Assembly: GCA_025454125.1 (NCBI GenBank)
Contig: JALOPA010000421.1
Location: 1 to 6,598, forward strand
Direction: 5' to 3'
DNA from: Thermodesulfobacteriota bacterium
Lineage (GTDB): Bacteria; Desulfobacterota; DSM-4660; Desulfatiglandales; HGW-15
DNA length: 6,598 bases
The notes beneath the pieces were generated by a model. That model was not told the DNA's origin. It ran no database searches and saw nothing but the letters and a program-made list of their open reading frames with translations. A program made the translations under genes and the position numbers. Shown one piece after another: positions 4,998-6,598 of this stretch; position 1 is the first letter of the stretch, and each line of letters begins with the position of its first letter.

Positions 4998-6112
4998 CCT
5001 TCGATGATCGGGAACACTTCCTTTTCGAGGAAGCGCAGCGTCTCCTTCATGCTCGCCTGGCACGCTTGATGCCGGAGGCTTACGCGTTCGTCGTCCCGCA
5101 GCCGAGGCACCCCCTCCCCCTCGGCGGAAAACCGTGCTGCCATGGACTCCGGCAAGTCCTCAGGGAGACGGACCCCGTTCATGAGAGCCCACGCCAGGGT
5201 CCAAGCGCGCGCCACGTTGGCGACGTTGTAACCCCCTCCTCCCAGCGCCACCAACGCCGGAGCACGTTGGACCATGAAGGAGACGACCTCGCAAAAGCCA
5301 GGGGTCGTGAGCTCAAGATCCGCGAGGGGATCATTCCAGAAGGTGTCCACTCCGAGCTGCGTTACAACCACATCCGGTTTGAAGCTGTCGAGCAGGCGAG
5401 GAACGACGGCATGGAACCCTTCCAGAAACACCCCGTCGTCCGTCCCGGGATGCAGGGGCACGTTCACCGAATACCCGACTCCCTCCCCCTTGCCCGTTTC
5501 CATGACTCCTCCGGTTCCAGGGAAAAGCGTGCTGCCGTCCTGGTGAAAAGAAACCGTGAGCACCCTCGGGTCCTGGTAGAAAGCCCATTGCACGCCGTCG
5601 CCGTGATGGGCATCAATGTCGACATACATCACTCGCCGGCCCTGATCCAGGAAATGGCAGATGACCAGCACAGGATCGTTGACATAGCAAAACCCCGAGG
5701 CCCTGTCGGCCAGGGCGTGGTGAAGCCCGCCCGAGATGTTAAAGGCGATTCGGGCGCTTTTCCCGGAAACCAGGCGCGCACACTGCAAAGACGAACCGGT
5801 GTGCAAGAGCGACCAGTCCCACAATCCGGGGAAAATCGGATTGTCCCCTGGGCCGAGACCGTGCGTGTAAAGGCGGCGGAGCGAACCCCCGTTGGCCTCC
5901 CTGAGCACCTGAACGTAGGCGGGTGTGTGGTAGCGAAGAATTTCCTCCTCTGCCGCGGGCTGCCCTTCGACACGGGAGGTCGAACCAAGATCGAAGAGCC
6001 CATAGGCGTTGCAGAGATCGAACGTCAGCTTGAGGCGTTCGATCTTGAGCGGATGGCTGAAGCCGTAGTCATACCCGAAATAGCGATCCGTATAGACAAA
6101 GGCGGTCTTCAA
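4994..6112 (-). CDS. acuC: AcuC-like histone deacetylase family (zinc amidohydrolase)
   Basis: A 372-residue enzyme of the arginase/deacetylase fold, the usual length for AcuC-type bacterial class I HDAC homologues; these remove acetyl or other acyl groups from lysine or acetylated amines. All catalytic positions are intact: the HH pair H131-H132 in GGLHHA, GFCYVND at 140-146, zinc ligands D167 and H169 in DIDAHHGDG, D256 in QLGVDTFWNDPL, and the transition-state Tyr at 295 in GGGGYN. The start is TTG at 6112-6110: an in-frame TGA lies just upstream, AAAGGAG sits 6 nt before the TTG, and the next in-frame ATG is at residue 162. It is the first gene of a two-gene operon with the Memo-family gene. 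In Bacillus, AcuC deacetylates acetyl-CoA synthetase; that target here is only a possibility. The symbol denotes family resemblance. A long antisense frame over this gene is a GC-bias shadow. Confidence 0.93.
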   Translation of the reverse strand: MKTAFVYTDRYFGYDYGFSHPLKIERLKLTFDLCNAYGLFDLGSTSRVEGQPAAEEEILRYHTPAYVQVLREANGGSLRRLYTHGLGPGDNPIFPGLWDWSLLHTGSSLQCARLVSGKSARIAFNISGGLHHALADRASGFCYVNDPVLVICHFLDQGRRVMYVDIDAHHGDGVQWAFYQDPRVLTVSFHQDGSTLFPGTGGVMETGKGEGVGYSVNVPLHPGTDDGVFLEGFHAVVPRLLDSFKPDVVVTQLGVDTFWNDPLADLELTTPGFCEVVSFMVQRAPALVALGGGGYNVANVARAWTLAWALMNGVRLPEDLPESMAARFSAEGEGVPRLRDDERVSLRHQACQASMKETLRFLEKEVFPIIEG

Positions 6113-6118
6113 TGCGGA

Positions 6119-6125
6119 CTCCTTT
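6119..6125 (-). promoter_or_regulatory. Shine-Dalgarno for the TTG-initiated deacetylase gene
   Basis: The minus strand reads AAAGGAG, 6 nt upstream of the TTG at 6112. An in-frame TGA closes the frame directly upstream and overlaps this site, so no longer start is possible. Confidence 0.85.
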
Positions 6126-6134
6126 CACGAGGCT

Positions 6135-6163
6135 ATCCTTCCATTTATCCTGACCTCTGTCAA
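6135..6163 (-). promoter_or_regulatory. possible sigma-70-type promoter of the deacetylase-Memo operon
   Basis: The minus strand has a perfect TTGACA (complement of 6158-6163) about 46 nt upstream of the start codon. At 17-bp spacing the -10 candidate is only AAGGAT (3 of 6 matches), so this is a weak call based on the -35 box alone. Confidence 0.25.
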
Positions 6164-6253
6164 TGACATCCCGACGGCCTCCGGCTTAGTGCTTCGAGTC
6201 GCAATTACGGTGACGTATCCAACGAGCTCAGGCATCAGCAATGGCTCCCTCAG

Positions 6254-6291
6254 CCTTTCGATAAACTCAGGGCGGTGAGCCTGTCGAACCG
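6254..6291. repeat. dispersed REP-like repeat (GAGCCTGTCGAAC type), copy B
   Basis: 6266-6289 is the second copy of the repeat at 3588-3611, in opposite orientation, with one difference in 24. The preceding CCTTTCGATAAACTCAGG looks like a degenerate form of the same class of element. It lies upstream of the deacetylase operon, in gene-free DNA (6113-6598). Confidence 0.7.
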
Positions 6292-6301
6292 CAGTGAAGC
6301 T

Positions 6302-6348
6302 CCACCCGCAGAGCGGGTGGCCTCAGGTGGCCCCCCCAGAGGGGGGGC
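6302..6348. repeat. tandem pair of AGA-triloop hairpins
   Basis: Two perfect 8-bp stems share the same loop: CCACCCGC-AGA-GCGGGTGG at 6302-6320 and GCCCCCCC-AGA-GGGGGGGC at 6330-6348, separated by 9 nt. The stems differ in sequence while keeping stem length and loop. No T run follows, so they are not standard terminators. Confidence 0.8.
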
Positions 6349-6365
6349 TCAAGCGGAAGACAATT

Positions 6366-6464
6366 CTGGATTCCCGCCTGCGCGGGAATGACAAAGCTGG
6401 AGAGTAGGGTCGTCGTTCCCGCGAATGAAGCCTGTCCCCGCGCAGGCGGGGAGCGGGAACCCAG
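6366..6464. repeat. dRS3-like repeat copy 3, arms facing outward
   Basis: A 27-nt arm (6366-6392; 6370-6389 fits ATTCCC-N8-GGGAAT exactly) and a 53-nt arm (6412-6464) lie in the opposite relative order to copies 1 and 2: the CCAG ends point outward. The long arm shares an identical 42-nt block with copy 1 (6417-6458 and 747-788), including the inserted inner palindrome at 6435-6452. A perfect 9-bp inverted pair, GGAGAGTAG (6399-6407) and its complement (6497-6505), brackets the long arm. Confidence 0.8.
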
Positions 6465-6504
6465 GTTCTGCAGTCCCGCAGTTCAATCCGCTCTCACTAC
6501 TCTC

Positions 6505-6549
6505 CCCGGATCGGTAGAACCTATCCGGGTCCTCCACCAGAGGTGGAGG
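6505..6549. repeat. second tandem pair of AGA-triloop hairpins
   Basis: 6505-6529 is an 11-bp stem with one mismatch (left arm CCCGGATCGGT) closed by an AGA loop at 6516-6518. One base later, 6531-6549 is a perfect 8-bp stem, CCTCCACC-AGA-GGTGGAGG. This is the same architecture as 6302-6348, with unrelated stem sequences. Confidence 0.8.
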
Positions 6550-6559
6550 GTTTAGTGAT

Positions 6560-6590
6560 AACTAAAAACCCCCGTTTGAAAACGAGGGTC
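6560..6590 (-). terminator. intrinsic terminator of a minus-strand gene beyond the right edge
   Basis: Read on the minus strand, ACCCTCGTT (from 6589), a TTCA loop and AACGGGGGT form a 9-bp stem with one mismatch (6568-6589), followed by a T run (complement of 6564-6568). It would end a transcript entering from the right; that gene is not in the window. Confidence 0.65.
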
Positions 6591-6598
6591 TCTTCCGC

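Noticed and set aside
4997..5063. Longer Memo-family start at 5063
   Set aside because: It would overlap the deacetylase by 70 bp, and the extra residues show no family-like sequence; the ATGA overlap is the more usual arrangement.
4784..6166. 460-codon open frame on the + strand across the deacetylase gene
   Set aside because: It is antisense to a gene with all catalytic motifs; its translation is Arg/Pro/Gly-rich with no recognisable domain, typical of a GC-bias shadow.
6349..6537. 62-codon minus-strand frame with HSRAGGNP
   Set aside because: The peptide comes from translating the dRS3-like repeat; this motif is a familiar spurious product of such repeats.

Overview
The window (6,598 bp, GC-rich) reads as chromosomal DNA of a Gram-negative anaerobe, most likely a Desulfobacterota (former Deltaproteobacteria) lineage such as the syntrophic or sulfate-reducing groups. 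This placement is inferred from the gene mix: an outer-membrane beta-barrel protein ending in Phe, a methylmalonyl-CoA epimerase, an AcuC-like deacetylase coupled to a Memo-family protein, a secreted FG-GAP protein and a small CxxC protein. No taxonomic marker gene is present.

Layout from left to right. Positions 2-421 (+) are the 3' end of an outer-membrane beta-barrel/porin gene, followed by a textbook intrinsic terminator (454-484). Positions 485-908 hold no gene; they hold nested inverted heptanucleotide arrays and a 147-bp MITE-like palindromic element (720-866). Positions 909-2462 (+) encode an exported protein with a TolB/FlgO-like N-terminal part and four FG-GAP/VCBS-type Asp-rich loops. 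A short convergent gap with heptad arrays separates it from a small zinc-ribbon-like gene (2533-2775, -). Positions 2776-3141 are a divergent gene-free region made of concentric inverted repeats. Positions 3142-3546 (+) encode methylmalonyl-CoA epimerase. A second convergent gap (3547-3746) carries inverted heptad arrays around a dispersed palindromic repeat. Positions 3747-6112 (-) are a two-gene operon, an AcuC-like histone-deacetylase-family enzyme followed by a Memo-family protein (AmmeMemoRadiSam system protein B), joined by an ATGA stop/start overlap. Positions 6113-6598 hold no gene: a possible promoter, dispersed palindromes, four hairpins that share an AGA triloop, and a terminator for a minus-strand gene that lies beyond the right edge.

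Functionally, the epimerase belongs to propionyl-CoA/methylmalonyl-CoA interconversion. The deacetylase-family and Memo-family proteins are probably made together in a fixed ratio, but their shared substrate is unknown. The genes look ordinary and intact. The unusual part is the intergenic DNA: almost every gap is assembled from inverted pairs of 7-bp repeats, dRS3-like palindromes, or AGA-triloop hairpins. The heptad arrays in the two convergent gaps are oriented so that each incoming gene meets stop codons in every frame.
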